A stretch of DNA of 64,000 bases from a bacterium (GCA_021850865.1 JAJZKN010000003.1:1-64000), one strand, 5' to 3'. Shown: positions 51,441 through 60,841, counted from the first letter of the stretch. Notes: a model not told the origin generated them from the sequence alone. Numbers and translations: made by a program.

Positions 51441-52400
51441 ATGACCGATAAGCTTTTATCAGATCAGCCCGCGCAGCCAAAAAGTAACGTTACTAAAATC
51501 AAATTGGTCAGCAGCGATTCCGACCAGCCGGTGCGACTGGATATTTATTTGAACAGCCTGTTTACTAGCCTGAGCCGCAGTTATCTGGCTAAATTAATTG
51601 CGCAAGGGCAAATTAAGGTTAATCACCAGCTAAGTAAACCGGCTTACCGCTTAAAGAAGTCCGATAAAATCAGCTATAACGAAGCGGCAATCATGCCCAG
51701 CAAACCGGCTGCCGATTTTAAATTACCAATTATTTATGAGGACGATTTTTGTCTGGTCATCTTTAAACCCAGCGGCATTATCTCGCACGGCAAGAATCTT
51801 CGGCCGGGCTTTCAAGAAGGTTCTGTCGCCAGTTTTATACGCTCCAAACTAGCTGACGGTTTCAGTGGCGACCGAGCCGGAATCGTCCACCGGCTGGACC
51901 GAGGCACTTCCGGCATAATGATTGCTGCCAAAACTTTTGAAGCCCAGACATATCTTCAACGACAGTTCGCCAAACGGCAGGTTCATAAAACCTATCTAGC
52001 GATCGTCTGCGGAACAATGGAACAACAAGAGGCTTTAATTAATTTGCCGATTGAAAGAAACCCGAAAACTCCAGCTACTTTTCGTGTCGGCGTGAACGGC
52101 AAACCGGCGCAAACCAAATATCAGGTAATTGGTTTCAATCAACGCTACAGCGGCCTTAAGCTAATGCCGATAACCGGACGAACACACCAGTTACGAGTAC
52201 ATCTTAAAGCACTTAAACACCCCATCGTCGGCGACACACTCTACGGTGGAATAGAGGCACCCAGACTGATGCTGCATGCCTACTCCTTATCTGTCATCCT
52301 ACCGGATATCGGCAGAGTCGAGTTTAAAGCGGATAATAACTATATACCTAAGGAATTTAACGATTATTTGAAACTTAACTGGGATAGTAGCACCCAATAA
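51441..52400 (+). CDS. RluD-like 23S rRNA pseudouridine synthase
   Basis: GIVHRLDRGTSGIMIAAKT, GRTHQLRVHLKALKHPIVGD; N-terminal S4-like domain. Confidence 0.94.
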   Translation: MTDKLLSDQPAQPKSNVTKIKLVSSDSDQPVRLDIYLNSLFTSLSRSYLAKLIAQGQIKVNHQLSKPAYRLKKSDKISYNEAAIMPSKPAADFKLPIIYEDDFCLVIFKPSGIISHGKNLRPGFQEGSVASFIRSKLADGFSGDRAGIVHRLDRGTSGIMIAAKTFEAQTYLQRQFAKRQVHKTYLAIVCGTMEQQEALINLPIERNPKTPATFRVGVNGKPAQTKYQVIGFNQRYSGLKLMPITGRTHQLRVHLKALKHPIVGDTLYGGIEAPRLMLHAYSLSVILPDIGRVEFKADNNYIPKEFNDYLKLNWDSSTQ

Positions 52401-52401
52401 A

Positions 52402-53274
52402 ATGAATGACCCCGATTTGCTGATTAACAGGGAAACTAGATCACAGCTAAAAGCTTTCATTAATCATCCCGGAAACTCTTTGTTAATCCAGGGACCGATC
52501 GGCAGCGGCAGAGATACGATCATTAGCTATTGTCTGGCGAATATGCTTAATGTGCCGATAGCTGCACTCGATACTTATCCGTACATAATGAATATAGATC
52601 CCGATGAAAAAGGCACAATTGGCATCGATCAGATCCGCAGTTTATATAAGTTTTTAAACTTAAAACTTCCCGTAGTTGATCAAAAGCTAATTAAAATCGT
52701 CATAATTAAAGACTCGGAAGCGATGACCATTGCGGCGCAAAACGCCCTTCTAAAGAACCTTGAGGAACCACCAAGATTATGTTTGTTCATCTTAACCGTG
52801 ACAAATATACGCAAGCTGTTACCGACGGTACTTTCCCGGACGAAGATTATTTCTATAGCAAAACCCGCTAAAGACGAGCTTAAAATACTGCTGGCAAAAA
52901 AAGGCGCAAGCCCTGAACTAATTAAGCAAATACTTAGTCTAAGCGGCGGCTGGCCCGGACTGGCCGTAAACCTACTTAGTGAAGGGCAAGATAATCGTTT
53001 ATTGCTAGCCGCAGGCGAGGCCAGGAAAATATTAAGTTTGAGCCTGTATGAACGGCTGGCCTTGGTCAACAGTCTAGTAAAACAGCCCGAACTAACTGCG
53101 GATATCTTTCAGGTGATCGCCAAAATGGCTGAAATTGGCATACAAACCGCGAAACAACCTAACGCCGCCGATAAGTGGCAGAGAATACTTAGCAATTGCC
53201 TGGACGCCGAAGACCGCCTGCGTCAAAAAGCGAACCTGAAACTTAATCTCTTTGTGTTTATGCTCAAAATATAG
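52402..53274 (+). CDS. DNA polymerase III delta-prime-like clamp-loader subunit
   Basis: GPIGSGRDTIISYCLAN, AQNALLKNLEEPPRLCLFILTV, LSRTK. Confidence 0.85.
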   Translation: MNDPDLLINRETRSQLKAFINHPGNSLLIQGPIGSGRDTIISYCLANMLNVPIAALDTYPYIMNIDPDEKGTIGIDQIRSLYKFLNLKLPVVDQKLIKIVIIKDSEAMTIAAQNALLKNLEEPPRLCLFILTVTNIRKLLPTVLSRTKIISIAKPAKDELKILLAKKGASPELIKQILSLSGGWPGLAVNLLSEGQDNRLLLAAGEARKILSLSLYERLALVNSLVKQPELTADIFQVIAKMAEIGIQTAKQPNAADKWQRILSNCLDAEDRLRQKANLKLNLFVFMLKI

Positions 53275-53305
53275 TGATTTTCGTGTATAATATACATTCT
53301 AAGCA

Positions 53306-53962
53306 ATGTACGAATTATTAATTGTCGTCGCTTTCGCCGCTTTAGCTTACCATAATCTGGTTATCCGGGATGATGAGTTCGCTAATACCTCCAGGACTAT
53401 CGGTGATCGTATCGGTAAACTCTGGGATATAGCTCACCTAAGCATGCGGGAGAACCGCTTCTTACGGGCAGAAAAAGCACTGCTGACCATTCTGAAAATT
53501 GATGAAAAAAATGCCGCGGCCTACAACCGGTTGGGTATTTTATATGCAAAACAAAAAGAATACCGTGATGCAATCGATTGTTTTGAAATAGCTAGCTCCA
53601 TTGAAGCCACGCCATCATCACTACATAACCTCGGGCTTATCTATTACGAAACCGAAAACTACGATAAGGCGGCAATTGCTTTTGAGCAGGCAATCAAGCT
53701 TGACCCTAATCTGGCAGCCAGACATGTAGCCTATGCCAAAGTACAGGAAAAACTAGGTAATCAGAAGATGATGCTGCACGAGCTGGAAACCGCGGTTGAT
53801 CTGGAACCAAACAAAGAAACCTACGGATTACTACTTAAAGCTTACGAGAGTCACGATATGACCAAGGAAGCTGACTTGATCACTGATAAATTAGCAACTA
53901 TGGCTAAACCGACGAACCGCACGCGACGAATGATTCGCCCGCCAAGACGAGTGGTAGTTTAG
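53306..53962 (+). CDS. TPR-repeat protein with N-terminal hydrophobic anchor
   Basis: Tandem TPRs (AAYNRLGILYAKQKEYRDAIDCFEIA..., LHNLGLIYYETENYDKAAIAFEQAIKLDP). Confidence 0.9.
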   Translation: MYELLIVVAFAALAYHNLVIRDDEFANTSRTIGDRIGKLWDIAHLSMRENRFLRAEKALLTILKIDEKNAAAYNRLGILYAKQKEYRDAIDCFEIASSIEATPSSLHNLGLIYYETENYDKAAIAFEQAIKLDPNLAARHVAYAKVQEKLGNQKMMLHELETAVDLEPNKETYGLLLKAYESHDMTKEADLITDKLATMAKPTNRTRRMIRPPRRVVV

Positions 53963-54495
53963 TTTTTCTTTTTATTTACGTTGTTCTTAACACTTTCGTT
54001 CCAGAAGTTTTTGTCATTCATAATTTCATCGACTACCGTTTGCAGCTGCTTGTTGGTCTTGCGTAAATTAAGCATATTAACTTTATTCAGTTTAGACTCG
54101 TTATTAGTTTTCTTAACGAGCACCTCTAATCCGGCAACGGTATGTTCCAGTGAGGCGGTGTCCCGGGTTAGGTCCCGGCTGCGCCAGGCCAGATAATAGA
54201 TAAGCGACGAGGCAAGCAAAAACTCAAAAGTCCGCATTAAAGAATGAAGGGTGTAATTCCAACCACTTGAGTTTAAATAGTACAGGCAGGATGCTCCCAG
54301 CAAAATTGCCAAAAAGCCGGCATAATAATCGCCATACAGCGCGGCAAAGGTGGTTATGATAATAAATGGGGTAGCTATAAGCTCATGTTTCAAAAAGCTC
54401 ACATTTGCTTCAATTAGAGTCAGTATGCCGCTGCTAAGAACAACAACAACCATATGCCAGATATGAAACTGTTTTCTAGTATCTTTATAAGGCAT
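53959..54495 (-). CDS. Hypothetical membrane protein with TM bundle and C-terminal coiled coil
   Basis: Several TM helices then Asn/Lys-rich helix; weak resemblance to sensor TM domains. Confidence 0.7.
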   Translation of the reverse strand: MPYKDTRKQFHIWHMVVVVLSSGILTLIEANVSFLKHELIATPFIIITTFAALYGDYYAGFLAILLGASCLYYLNSSGWNYTLHSLMRTFEFLLASSLIYYLAWRSRDLTRDTASLEHTVAGLEVLVKKTNNESKLNKVNMLNLRKTNKQLQTVVDEIMNDKNFWNESVKNNVNKKKN

Positions 54496-54529
54496 ACTTT
54501 AGTTATATAAGGCTTAGCCAATAAAAACA

Positions 54530-54626
54530 ACACCGGCCCACGAACGTGATCTTAACGATATTCGTTTTAATCAGTCCGCAAGCATCAGACTGAACGTAGC
54601 AACCGGCCGAGAGGGTCTTAACGAGT
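54530..54626. repeat. Two copies of ACCGGCC...TCTTAACGA in an unannotated structured region (candidate ncRNA or leader)
   Basis: ACCGGCC at 54532-54538 and 54602-54608; TCTTAACGA at 54550-54558 and 54616-54624; several short hairpins between. Confidence 0.55.
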
Positions 54627-54659
54627 AACTAAATAGATTTGTCAGTATAGACATTTATG

Positions 54660-54746
54660 TGGTGCAGGGAGAGGGATTTGAACCCCCGTAGGCGCAAGGC
54701 CGTCTGATTTACAGTCAGATACGATTGACCGCTCCGTCATCCCTGC
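54660..54746 (-). tRNA. tRNA-Tyr (anticodon GTA), CCA encoded
   Basis: Reverse complement GCAGGGA...CTGACTGTAAATCAG...GGTTCAAATCC...TCCCTGCACCA, long variable arm. Confidence 0.95.
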
Positions 54747-54759
54747 AGAGCACTTCTTT

Positions 54760-54835
54760 TGGAGCCACGAATGGGATTCGAACCCATGACCTCATCCTTA
54801 CCATGGATGCGCTCTACCAGCTGAGCTATCGCGGC
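54760..54835 (-). tRNA. tRNA-Thr (anticodon GGT), CCA encoded
   Basis: GCCGCGATAGCTCAGCTGGTAGAGCGCATCCATGGTAAGGATGAGGTCATGGGTTCGAATCCCATTCGTGGCTCCA. Confidence 0.96.
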
Positions 54836-54903
54836 ACGTTGTTATATTTCCGGTTCAATATAGCAAATTATATCTGTTTTTGCTACACTTTTAAATCGAG
54901 TAC

Positions 54904-54979
54904 GCCGACATAGCTCAGTTGGTAGAGCAGCTGTTTTGTAAACAGCAGGTCGTGGGTTCGAGCCCCTCTGTCGGCTCCA
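54904..54979 (+). tRNA. tRNA-Thr (anticodon TGT), CCA encoded
   Basis: GCCGACATAGCTCAGTTGGTAGAGCAGCTGTTTTGTAAACAGCAGGTCGTGGGTTCGAGCCCCTCTGTCGGCTCCA. Confidence 0.96.
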
Positions 54980-55016
54980 TTTACATATTAACATCTATCT
55001 GTTAGGATATAGATCT

Positions 55017-55217
55017 ATGGCAAAAAAAGGCGACAAGCGTAAGATTATTGGTTTAGTTAGCGAAGAAAGCGGTGAGCGCATCTACTATACGACCAAGAAT
55101 ACGATGAACACACCCGATCGACTTAGTTTGAAAAAATACAGTCCGAAACTTCGCCGGACAGTCGTTTTTACTGAAACCAAGAAAAGCTTGGGCCGAAACG
55201 AAGCTCCCAAGCGTTAA
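55017..55217 (+). CDS. rpmG: 50S ribosomal protein L33 (zinc-less form)
   Basis: [55 protein letters not shown]. Confidence 0.92.
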   Translation: MAKKGDKRKIIGLVSEESGERIYYTTKNTMNTPDRLSLKKYSPKLRRTVVFTETKKSLGRNEAPKR

Positions 55218-55289
55218 GAATGATCGTCAGCAACCTCTTGTACTAAATCGGCGACAAACTCAATCAGTGGGGATAGCTCTAATCAAGCA

Positions 55290-55307
55290 AGCGCTTAAAT
55301 AAGCGCT
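55290..55307. repeat. Perfect inverted repeat AGCGCTTA-AA-TAAGCGCT between convergent rpmG and the GH15 gene
   Basis: Read directly; possible bidirectional terminator without a clear U-run. Confidence 0.5.
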
Positions 55308-55311
55308 CGGC

Positions 55312-57243
55312 CTAGATATCGTAATAGTCAAGCAATGTATTAATCAGTTCGGCATGACTCCAGACCAGCGGAGCGACCCCTAATGGTTCACCGTTTTCCG
55401 GGTTAAACTGTTCACTAAGAACACCGCTGGGCAGCCGGCGCGCCAACGACCAGTCAAGATAACTCCTAGCTGATTCCTTATCTTTATTTCCAATCAGGTA
55501 CTGAGCCAGCCAAAGCGTGCAGACCACCCAGGGGTTGCCAGCATATTTTGACTTGGTCCGAAAGTAGCTGTCGTTTTCATAGCGCACGACACCGCCGATC
55601 GGCACAACGTCAGCAATGCGCTTTTTGACCTGTTCGGCGGTGGCCAGAATCCGCGGGTCATCCAGCGGTAAGCCGGAATACATAAACGGGCCATATAAGG
55701 AAGAAATGTCTAGAACCTCGTCGTAAACCGGGTTTCCTTCGGTATCGAGTAAGAAGCCCTTGTTGAAATAACCGTTATTGTTATAGAGCTTGTCCAAATT
55801 TAAGCGGAGCGCATCAGCCGCCTGTTTCCAGGTGATTTCGTCGTCAGGATGGTTGGTTAGCCTAGCTAGCGCCACGGCCGTTTCCAGACCGGCTATAACG
55901 GTGCAGGCGGTATACGTTGAAGTTAAAAACTTTTCTTCCCATAAATCATAACTGGCGTGCGGTAATCCGGTACTGCGGTCAACGAAATGGCAGATAAAGT
56001 GCGCGCAAGGTGAAATATAACTGTCGTAGTAACTCTCGATGAAAGCTTCATCGCGACTGGCCCGGTAATATTCACCGATCATAAACAGCACGCTCGCCGT
56101 TTCGTCTTCTTGAATTGCCAGCTCTTTAGCCCGATTATGAATCAAAGGGTGCCAAGTGCTGCCAATCGACCGGTCCGGCTGGTATTTATGCATCATATAG
56201 CCGTCACGATGCATGGTATCCCGAGCAAAACTGAAAAAGTTCTTGGCCTCCTCAAACATTCCCAGTCTAATCATTGGCCAGACGGCATAAGCGCCGTCTC
56301 GCGGCCAGCAATAACAGTAATAATCTCGACCGTAGTTGAATATAGAGGAGTCGCCGCTAGCCAGAATCGAACCGCGGCTATCGCAATGGGCTTTAACGAT
56401 TAACAGACTTTTACTTAGGGCTAACTGATGCTCCGGACTTAAGTGTGCGGTCTTAACGATCGCCGGCTCAATCCATGTCCTCCAATGATTTCGAACATTC
56501 ACCAGTCGCTCGCTGATATCGTAGTGTTTCAGATAAGTATGGGCAACCTGGGCATCGGTTTGGCTGTCAGCGGCAACCACCCAATAATCAACACCGTAAC
56601 TGGAGTCCGCGTCAAGCTTTCTGGCGAACCGGATAACACTATCCACGCCGCCATGTTCGACTGGGTTATTGGACAACTCTCCGTCTTCCGCATCCTTAAA
56701 GGTACCATCCTTTCCTTCGACTCCGTAGCTACCCACTGCGTACTGGTCATAATCGCCACCGTCAGCGAACTTTCCGGCAATTAACAGGCAACACCGTCCC
56801 TTGTAATCCAGTAAATAGTGGTCATCGGGGACATATAGTGCGGTGTCGGCGCGTCCGGAGCGGGAAATCTCAAATACCTGGTGCATAAACAACCGGATAT
56901 CTTTAGTCTCGCTTCCATCGTTATGTACGACAATCCGCCGCACCAGCGCGTTGTACTCGATATCTACGAAATCGATCAAACTCAGTGTTATACCCAGCTG
57001 TTCCGACTTCATCGCGATTTTGCTCACCAATGCTTGATCTTCAAAATCTACGGAGATAGTCCAACTGCCGTCATCAACCCAGCTGAATCGCCCGTCCACC
57101 CACAAGCCGATCTTGTGCTGCGAGCTCCTGGCGTTAGTTAAGTTATCCAGCCCCACGTAAGGGTAATAAAAATCATGAACCAGACCGAATTCATCCAGTC
57201 CGACAAATAGTTGGTTATTACTGAGTACAACCGGTCGTCCCAC
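55312..57243 (-). CDS. Glycoside hydrolase family 15 (glucoamylase-like)
   Basis: FNYGRDYYCYCWPRDGAYAVWPMIRLG, DLWEEKFLTSTYTACTVIAGL; GTG start at 57243 with GAGGGGTGGG upstream preferred over 57291. Confidence 0.93.
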   Translation of the reverse strand: MGRPVVLSNNQLFVGLDEFGLVHDFYYPYVGLDNLTNARSSQHKIGLWVDGRFSWVDDGSWTISVDFEDQALVSKIAMKSEQLGITLSLIDFVDIEYNALVRRIVVHNDGSETKDIRLFMHQVFEISRSGRADTALYVPDDHYLLDYKGRCCLLIAGKFADGGDYDQYAVGSYGVEGKDGTFKDAEDGELSNNPVEHGGVDSVIRFARKLDADSSYGVDYWVVAADSQTDAQVAHTYLKHYDISERLVNVRNHWRTWIEPAIVKTAHLSPEHQLALSKSLLIVKAHCDSRGSILASGDSSIFNYGRDYYCYCWPRDGAYAVWPMIRLGMFEEAKNFFSFARDTMHRDGYMMHKYQPDRSIGSTWHPLIHNRAKELAIQEDETASVLFMIGEYYRASRDEAFIESYYDSYISPCAHFICHFVDRSTGLPHASYDLWEEKFLTSTYTACTVIAGLETAVALARLTNHPDDEITWKQAADALRLNLDKLYNNNGYFNKGFLLDTEGNPVYDEVLDISSLYGPFMYSGLPLDDPRILATAEQVKKRIADVVPIGGVVRYENDSYFRTKSKYAGNPWVVCTLWLAQYLIGNKDKESARSYLDWSLARRLPSGVLSEQFNPENGEPLGVAPLVWSHAELINTLLDYYDI

Positions 57244-57268
57244 TCTTATCCCACCCCTCTTTAAAGTT

Positions 57269-58477
57269 TTACAAACTAATGCCCTTATCAATCATCCTGG
57301 AGCGCAAGTCATGATAAGCATTCATGAAATTAATATAAGCATCGTAAGGTGATTCATAAGGACTGAAATAAGCGTGGATATCACCGTCATTAAACCATTT
57401 GACGCACATATAGTAAAAATGGTCAGAAGTCTGCAGTTTACGCCAGTCGTTAATCAAATCCCAATCATTAAGCTCGAGCAACGGCTGTTCGAGTCTATAT
57501 AAGGCTTCTATAGATTCACGCTGCATAGAATTACCGACCCAGGCACTTAAGTCTCTTTCAGTATCCGCCCAGGTTAGCGTATTCACAACGTCAACTTCGC
57601 CGACGGCTTCGATCTGGTCAGCGGCGGCCGATACGGTTTTGAAATCATGCCCCTCCGTCTTAAGCCACTCCTTTGGCAATGTTTCCAGAAAATCCAGCAC
57701 TCCCGACTCGCTCCATTGGTGTTCACCGAAAGTCTCGTAATCCATAAACAGATCGAAATTGGTCGCATTGCCGTCTTCGCTCAACCAGTGGGCGAATTTA
57801 TCGGCCGTTAGCGGCCATTCGCTCCAGCTGTGATCGCCGAAGCGAAAGGCGATATCGTCACTAAGGTGATAATTTTTCAGCAGTAGTTTAATATTTTCCG
57901 TGCCGGCAGGGCGGTAAACGTAGTTAGGACTGCGCCAGCCAAGCAGTGGATCCCAACCTTCAGCCAAAATTGCCTTGTAGCCGGCTTGCTCCGCCCAAGC
58001 TGCCACGTCATTGTTGTAGGCGAGTTCGGTGTTACGAAAAACCCTCGTTTCGCTTTTGTTAAACAGTCGCTCGATAATCTCCTTATGCATATTTACCTGG
58101 GTCTGGAATTCGGTAGGTGAGTAGAAAAACGATAGGCTGTGATGATAAGTTTCGCCAATCAATTCAACCCGGCCGGTATCGACTAATTTCTTAAACGAAT
58201 CGAGAACATCCGGCGCCCAAGCCTCCAGTTGCTCCAGTAGCACACCGGACATCGACAAGCTTAAACAAAACTCAGGATATTTATGCAACAGTCGAAGCAA
58301 CTTTTCGTTGGTCGGCAAGTAACTCTTGTCGGCTACCTTCAAAAGAATCCGCTTGTTGTTTTCCTTAGAATCCCAGTTACAGTCAAAATAATCATGGTTG
58401 ATACCAACGTCAAAGATAGAGTAGTGTCTGATCCGGTATGGCTGATGTACATGAAGGTACAAAACAATCGACTTCAT
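57269..58477 (-). CDS. Glycoside hydrolase family 57 (alpha-amylase-like)
   Basis: LYLHVHQPYR, RNTELAYNNDVAAWAEQAGYKAILAEG, DYETFGEHQW. Confidence 0.93.
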   Translation of the reverse strand: MKSIVLYLHVHQPYRIRHYSIFDVGINHDYFDCNWDSKENNKRILLKVADKSYLPTNEKLLRLLHKYPEFCLSLSMSGVLLEQLEAWAPDVLDSFKKLVDTGRVELIGETYHHSLSFFYSPTEFQTQVNMHKEIIERLFNKSETRVFRNTELAYNNDVAAWAEQAGYKAILAEGWDPLLGWRSPNYVYRPAGTENIKLLLKNYHLSDDIAFRFGDHSWSEWPLTADKFAHWLSEDGNATNFDLFMDYETFGEHQWSESGVLDFLETLPKEWLKTEGHDFKTVSAAADQIEAVGEVDVVNTLTWADTERDLSAWVGNSMQRESIEALYRLEQPLLELNDWDLINDWRKLQTSDHFYYMCVKWFNDGDIHAYFSPYESPYDAYINFMNAYHDLRSRMIDKGISL

Positions 58478-59682
58478 GCGTACACCTCGTTAACCTGCCG
58501 CCCATAGAGATTCCTGATCTTACCGGCCGACTTTTCCCAGCTGATATCGCTTAACTCAGCGGTCAACTGCTCTTTCATGACCTCACTTAATGCCTGCAAT
58601 CTCAAAAAGCTGACCATCTTATTAGCCATTTCGTTAATATCCCAGAAATCAACTTTTAGACAATTATGCAAAACCTCGCTCACCCCGGCCTGCTTGCTAA
58701 TCATTGACGGAACGCCGTAATATCCGGCCTCCAAAGGGGTCAGACCAAAAGGCTCAGAAACACTTGGCATTATAAACAAATCAGCAGCAGCAAACGAATC
58801 ACGCCACTGTTTGCCGCGCTGGAATCCGGCAAAAATAACATTAGAGCCAATACCCAGATCAGCCGACAAAGCGATCAATTCATGGTATTGTTCACCGCTA
58901 CCAACAAGCAAAAATACTGTTTTCGGCATCCGTTGAACAACTTCCCGGGCGGCATAAAGCAGATTCGTCAGTCCTTTTTGAATGGTCAGCCGGCCAACAC
59001 TGGAAACCACCTGGTAGCCCTGTGATTTCAACTGCATTAAGTAGCGATAAGAATTGTTATTATCCAGCGGCAGCAGTTGGTTCGGGTCAATACTGTTATG
59101 CACGACTTCAATTTTATCCGCCGGAATTGAATAATCCCTGATGATTGCTTTCTTGGTGTGCTCACTGACGGCGATAATCATGTCGGCCATCCACAGCGAA
59201 GTTTCTTCAATCTCCCGGACTAACGGATTGCCGTAACGGCCACCAGCGCGGTCCGATTCAACGGAATGCACGTGTAAGACGATCGGGCAGTTTTTCATTT
59301 CTTTGATCTTTAAAGCGGCCCGGAAAGTTAGCCAGTCATGAGCATGAACAATATCGAAGCTCATAGTCTTAGCCATGTCGGCCACCGTTTTTTCGTATAT
59401 CCTTACCTGGGAATAAATGTCTTTCCACTCTTCATGCCCGTCATGAAAGATAAATTTATAACTGTCATATGCCGTGCCGGCCTGTTGAATCTCTACAACC
59501 CCAACCGGGCGAGCGGCATGCACCTTCATAAAGTTAATATTGTGCTCCGCCTGGTAAGGAAGAATAAAATCTAGATCGATATCTGAATTTTTAGAGAGTG
59601 ATTCACAGAGTTGGTAGCAAGCGACCCCTAATCCACCACTATTATGCGGCGGCAATTCCCAACCGAGCATCAACACTTTCAT
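58474..59682 (-). CDS. Glycosyltransferase family 4 / glycogen-synthase-like
   Basis: MKVLMLGWELPPHNSGGLGVACYQL, VHAHDWLTF, VGRLTIQKGLTNLL, SVSEPFGLTPLEAGYYGVP. Confidence 0.93.
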   Translation of the reverse strand: MKVLMLGWELPPHNSGGLGVACYQLCESLSKNSDIDLDFILPYQAEHNINFMKVHAARPVGVVEIQQAGTAYDSYKFIFHDGHEEWKDIYSQVRIYEKTVADMAKTMSFDIVHAHDWLTFRAALKIKEMKNCPIVLHVHSVESDRAGGRYGNPLVREIEETSLWMADMIIAVSEHTKKAIIRDYSIPADKIEVVHNSIDPNQLLPLDNNNSYRYLMQLKSQGYQVVSSVGRLTIQKGLTNLLYAAREVVQRMPKTVFLLVGSGEQYHELIALSADLGIGSNVIFAGFQRGKQWRDSFAAADLFIMPSVSEPFGLTPLEAGYYGVPSMISKQAGVSEVLHNCLKVDFWDINEMANKMVSFLRLQALSEVMKEQLTAELSDISWEKSAGKIRNLYGRQVNEVYA

Positions 59683-60064
59683 TTACAGATGGTTTTTCTT
59701 TCGTTTATTTTAGCTCTTCCTCATTTTAAAAAATAAATGCAATAAGCACAACCTTTTTTTATCTGATGTGGATAAAATCGCTAATTATATAAACCAAAAA
59801 CGAATTTTCGGTCCGGTTTATCGCTTTTTTTGATGTTCTTCGGTCAAGTTTTATGCCAAAAACCAAGTTACTGAATCTTTTTTTTAAGTTATTACCATTA
59901 CAGATGTCAATGTTCAGTTAATAATAACCCGGACGAGGAGGAATGGAAAAATAAACTAGGACTGGTTTACCGACTCGTCCAAACCTAGACCGCTACAATG
60001 TTTAACTTAATTAAGCGACAGCGAATTGGATTTTTGCCATAGTGAAAAACCCGAATGATAAAAA

Positions 60065-60088
60065 AGAGCCCGAGCAAAGCCGGACTCT
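60065..60088 (-). terminator. Rho-independent terminator of the small secreted protein gene
   Basis: AGAGTCCG...CGGGCTCT hairpin with U-run on the - strand. Confidence 0.8.
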
Positions 60089-60113
60089 AATTGTTTTTCC
60101 AATCTTTCAATTT

Positions 60114-60434
60114 TTATTGCATGCAGGCAGCCCTAAACTCCAAATTATTCATAGAGTTACTGCCTTGTCTAGTCGACAGAATACTTCCTTCGTTTGAGCC
60201 TAGGACACTACTAGGTCCACCTATTGCATAGTATGACCTTGCCTGGCCAAAACATGCATTTGGGTTCGTCGTAGCATTTGTCGTCATTGCAAATGCCGGG
60301 GCGGCAAATCCGGCTACCAGCGCGGCGCCAACCCCCAATGAAACCGTTAGCTTCTTAATTCGGGATACGTTCTTTAAGTTACTTTTATGTTGCTCAAACT
60401 TCTTTCTCTGTTCATAAAGATTGTTGACTGTCAT
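60114..60434 (-). CDS. Small secreted protein, Sec-type signal, 2-Cys mature domain
   Basis: IKKLTVSLGVGAALVAGFAAPAFA cleavage-like site; mature MTTNATTNPNACFGQARSYYAIGG...AACMQ; AAGGAGGTG SD. Confidence 0.75.
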   Translation of the reverse strand: MTVNNLYEQRKKFEQHKSNLKNVSRIKKLTVSLGVGAALVAGFAAPAFAMTTNATTNPNACFGQARSYYAIGGPSSVLGSNEGSILSTRQGSNSMNNLEFRAACMQ

Positions 60435-60605
60435 AACACTGCACCTCCTTATGTTGATACTTACTATTTTAACACTATAATAAATTTGTCAATAGGCAAA
60501 GGTGGTGAAAACAAAGCATAAACTTCTTGTTTCAATGAACTTAATTATAGGGGTAAGTTAATAAAAAGCCGTAGCGGTGATCGATAATAAATATTTCATA
60601 ATTAT

Positions 60606-60681
60606 TGGCAGGGGAGACAGGGATCGAACCTGCGACCACCGGTTTTGGAGACCGATACTCTACCAACTGAGCTACTCCCCT
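60606..60681 (-). tRNA. tRNA-Trp (anticodon CCA)
   Basis: AGGGGAGTAGCTCAGTTGGTAGAGTATCGGTCTCCAAAACCGGTGGTCGCAGGTTCGATCCCTGTCTCCCCTGCCA. Confidence 0.95.
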
Positions 60682-60841
60682 ATATATCCTGAGCAATTTC
60701 TAATTATAGCAGCAGAAAGCAATAGTATATCCAAACGATAATATAAACTAAAAACGACCGGAATACACCGCCGGCAAAAGAATACGCGGCATCTGTTTTT
60801 GGCTTTTCAAATGCGTCAATATCTGCTATACCTAATGAACA

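Noticed and set aside
54501-54660. SRP RNA (ffs) or RNase P RNA
   Set aside because: The conserved SRP GGAA/AGCAG symmetric loop and RNase P core motifs were not found; left as an unassigned structured element.
54725-54913. ORF MTAPSSLQSTSFGATNGIRTHDLILTMDALYQLSYRGT...
   Set aside because: It is a translation across the tRNA-Tyr/tRNA-Thr genes on the opposite strand; GIRTHDL-type sequences are a classic spurious tRNA-derived ORF.
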